Origin: Litoribacillus peritrichatus
Lineage (GTDB): Bacteria > Pseudomonadota > Gammaproteobacteria > Pseudomonadales > Litoribrevibacteraceae
Direction: 5' to 3'
DNA: 64,000 nt
Assembly (NCBI RefSeq): GCF_039537985.1
Contig: NZ_BAABBN010000004.1
Coordinates: forward strand, 1,364,001-1,428,000
A model generated the notes under the pieces. It was not told where the DNA came from. It did no database searches and worked only from the letters and a program-made list of their open reading frames with translations. Within the stretch, counting starts at the first letter, position 1. The number at the start of each line of letters is the position of its first letter. The position numbers and the translations under genes were made by a program. Positions 62,101 to 64,000 of the stretch are shown here, one piece after another.

Positions 62101-63342
62101 TTATAGATTGAGAAGGATTTTAGCAGGTTCTTCAAGCAATTCTTTGACTGAGACCAAGAACTGTACAGCTTCTTTGCCATCAATCAAACGATGGTCATAA
62201 GAAAGCGCTAGATACATCATTGGTTGAATTACCACTTCACCATTAACCGCCATAGGTCTTTCCTGGATTTTATGCATCCCAAGAATGGCTGTTTGAGGTG
62301 GGTTCAGAATTGGCGTAGACATTAATGAACCAAACACACCACCGTTGGTGATTGTGAATGTTCCACCCATCATATCTTCAATCGCCAGCTTACCCTCTTT
62401 GGCTTTTGAACCGTAATCCTTAATCGTGCTTTCTACATCGGCAAGCGTCATACCGTCGGCATCGCGCAGAACAGGAACAACTAATCCTCTGTCGCTGGAA
62501 ACAGCCACACCCACATCATAGTAGCCATGATAAACGATGTCGCTACCGTCAATGGAAGCATTTACTTCAGGGAATTTCTTCAATGACTCAACAGCAGCTT
62601 TAACGAAGAAAGACATAAAGCCAAGTTTAGTTTGATGTGTTTTCTCAAACTGATCCTTGTACTTTGATCTTAGATCCATAATTGGCTGCATGTTCACTTC
62701 ATTAAATGTTGTCAACATAGCAGCATTATGCTGCGCATCTAGCAAACGCTTAGCAATGCTGGCGCGTAAACGTGTCATTGGAACACGTTTTTCCAGACGA
62801 CCTTCTTGGTTCAAAGGTACAATCGCTGGAGGCGGTACTACCACAGGAGCAGGAGCTGCTTCTTCAGCGGGAGCACTGGTTGTTTGCGCAACGGCTGAAG
62901 AGCCGGCCAAATCCGCTTGTTTAATAAAGTTAACGACATCTTCTTTGGTGACCAGGCCATTTTTACCTGTACCTGCAACCTGAGAAGAATCAACAGCATT
63001 TTCTTCCATCAACTTACGTGCAGCAGGGCTTGCAACTGCGCCCTCTGTGGGTTGAGGAGCATCTTCGCCCTGAGCTTCTGGCTCTGCAGTGGTTGCCTCA
63101 ACGGCACCTTCCTGGAACAAAGCAATGATTTCATTGCTCAGTACAACATCACCTTCGCTCTTTAATACTTCAGAGATAACACCGTCTGCCGGCGCAGCAA
63201 CCTCTAGAACAACCTTATCCGTTTCAATATCAACAATCAGCTCATCTCTTGAAACTGCCTCACCAGGCTGCTTATGCCATGTTGCAATATTACCTTCAGC
63301 AACTGACTCTGGGAAAGTGGGCGCTTTAATTTCTATGGCCAT
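62101..63342 (-). CDS. sucB: 2-oxoglutarate dehydrogenase E2 (dihydrolipoyl succinyltransferase)
   Basis: The 413-aa E2 has one N-terminal lipoyl domain (lipoyl Lys in DIETDKVVLEV, about 43), a linker, a peripheral-subunit-binding domain (ASPAARKLMEENAVD, then GTGKNGLVTKEDV), a second Ala/Pro-rich linker and the catalytic domain ending with LSYDHRLIDGKEAVQFL, which carries the active-site His and Asp. A single lipoyl domain is normal for SucB. Confidence 0.97.
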   Translation of the reverse strand: MAIEIKAPTFPESVAEGNIATWHKQPGEAVSRDELIVDIETDKVVLEVAAPADGVISEVLKSEGDVVLSNEIIALFQEGAVEATTAEPEAQGEDAPQPTEGAVASPAARKLMEENAVDSSQVAGTGKNGLVTKEDVVNFIKQADLAGSSAVAQTTSAPAEEAAPAPVVVPPPAIVPLNQEGRLEKRVPMTRLRASIAKRLLDAQHNAAMLTTFNEVNMQPIMDLRSKYKDQFEKTHQTKLGFMSFFVKAAVESLKKFPEVNASIDGSDIVYHGYYDVGVAVSSDRGLVVPVLRDADGMTLADVESTIKDYGSKAKEGKLAIEDMMGGTFTITNGGVFGSLMSTPILNPPQTAILGMHKIQERPMAVNGEVVIQPMMYLALSYDHRLIDGKEAVQFLVSVKELLEEPAKILLNL

Positions 63343-63383
63343 ACTTATTCCTTATTCCTTTATCTGTGTACTGTACTTATTCG

Positions 63384-64000
63384 TTAACCAATCAAGGCGT
63401 CATCAATCATCTTATTCTGCTGCTCAACGTGAAGTGCCATATAACCTGCGGCAGGAGACGCAGAGGCTTCACGACCAGCATATTCAACTTCATAGTCAAG
63501 ATGAGCAAAGTTAAGAGATCGCACAACCCGACGCATATGATGCTGACTACTGTACCAAGCGCCTTGGTTCATTGGCTCTTCCTGACACCAAACAACCTTC
63601 TCGATGCTTTTGTACTTTTTCAGAATATTTTTCAGATCATCTTCAGGGAACGGATACAGTTGTTCAATTCGGACAATCGCAACATTATTTAGTTCACGTG
63701 CACGGCGCTGTTCAAGCAAGTCGAAATAAACTTTACCAGAACACATAACAACTCGAGTGACGTCTTTAGCCTTTACGGTATCAACTTCGTCAATCACTGT
63801 CTGGAAAGAACCTTCTGATAGCTCTTCCAGTGTTGATATTGCTTCCTTGTGACGTAGCAAGCTCTTAGGTGTTAATGCAACCAACGGTTTTCTTAAAGGT
63901 CTGATCGCCTGACGACGAAGCATATGGAAAACCTGAGCCGGCGTCGTTGGCACACAAACCTGAATATTGTGTTCAGCACAAAGCTGAAGATAACGCTCTA
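63384..64000 (-). CDS. sucA: 2-oxoglutarate dehydrogenase E1, C-terminal part
   Basis: The frame continues past the window edge, so only the last 205 or so residues are present. They include VCVPTTPAQVFHMLRRQ, RKPLVALTPKSLLRHK, VVMCSGKVYFDLLEQRR, RIEQLYPFPEDDL and VVWCQEEPMNQGAW, all typical of the SucA C-terminus. E1 is the thiamine-diphosphate decarboxylase of the complex. It is followed by sucB after 41 bp. Confidence 0.97.
   Translation of the reverse strand, partial: ERYLQLCAEHNIQVCVPTTPAQVFHMLRRQAIRPLRKPLVALTPKSLLRHKEAISTLEELSEGSFQTVIDEVDTVKAKDVTRVVMCSGKVYFDLLEQRRARELNNVAIVRIEQLYPFPEDDLKNILKKYKSIEKVVWCQEEPMNQGAWYSSQHHMRRVVRSLNFAHLDYEVEYAGREASASPAAGYMALHVEQQNKMIDDALIG

Noticed and set aside
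1..64000. CRISPR arrays, insertion sequences, tRNA or rRNA genes
   Set aside because: No regularly spaced repeats, transposase genes or tRNA/rRNA-like sequences were recognised by eye in the window.

Overview
The window is a chromosomal stretch of a Gram-negative gammaproteobacterium, probably marine and near the Marinobacter/Oceanospirillales-like groups. The evidence is a type II secretion operon, ribosome modulation factor, an acnD/prpF-type methylcitrate cluster, the sucABCD-lpd order and AT-leaning DNA. The genus is inference. No tRNA, rRNA, CRISPR array or insertion sequence was recognised.

Layout. 1-2.2 kb: the 3' end of an arsenate-reductase-like gene, a candidate 37-aa small gene, a panE-like reductase and a membrane protein. 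2.4-10.2 kb: type II secretion genes gspE-F-G-H-I-J-K-L-M, without C, D, N or O. 10.2-12.3 kb: a GNAT protein and glutathione reductase. 12.4-15.2 kb: a periplasmic binding protein translationally coupled to a hybrid histidine kinase. 15.3-23.9 kb: a HELVH protein on the + strand facing a compact seven-gene minus-strand operon. That operon encodes a MoxR-like AAA+ ATPase, an unknown protein, a fused metallopeptidase/VWA protein, a second unknown, a PaaK-like adenylate-forming enzyme, PnuC and NadR. 24.0-28.7 kb: a diguanylate cyclase, a binding protein, a CNNM/DUF21 membrane protein and a RimK-like ligase fused to an RCK_C domain. 28.7-31.1 kb: 1.1 kb of palindrome-rich non-coding DNA, then a lone tyrosine recombinase. 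31.1-34.0 kb: a second binding-protein/histidine-kinase pair. 34.2-38.7 kb: a structured intergenic region, an outer-membrane protein, two tandem cNMP-binding/HDOD paralogues and two small proteins. 38.8-42.3 kb: O-methyltransferase, double DsbA-fold protein and NAD(P)HX repair enzyme. 42.4-44.9 kb: a candidate 25-aa gene, a LysR regulator, rmf and a methyltransferase. 45.1-51.9 kb: the methylcitrate cluster (GntR regulator, prpB, prpC, acnD, prpF). 52.1-58.5 kb: htpG, an unknown membrane protein, two hotdog thioesterases, DUF599 and a PLD-type cardiolipin synthase. 58.5-64 kb: sucD, sucC, lpd, sucB and the C-terminal part of sucA.

How the genes work together. The prp and suc blocks join propionate oxidation to the TCA cycle: PrpB releases pyruvate and succinate, and the suc operon carries the neighbouring 2-oxoglutarate-to-succinate steps. 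The gsp block builds most of a secretion machine whose outer-membrane secretin must be encoded elsewhere. Three sets of periplasmic binding proteins lie beside signalling enzymes (two histidine kinases and one GGDEF protein), which suggests ligand-sensing modules.

The best candidate for an undescribed system is the seven-gene operon at 15828-23859. A chaperone-like AAA+/VWA pair with a zinc-peptidase motif is locked by overlapping reading frames to an acyl- or aryl-adenylating enzyme and to import and conversion of nicotinamide riboside to NAD. The co-transcription is strongly suggested by the sequence; the shared function is inference.
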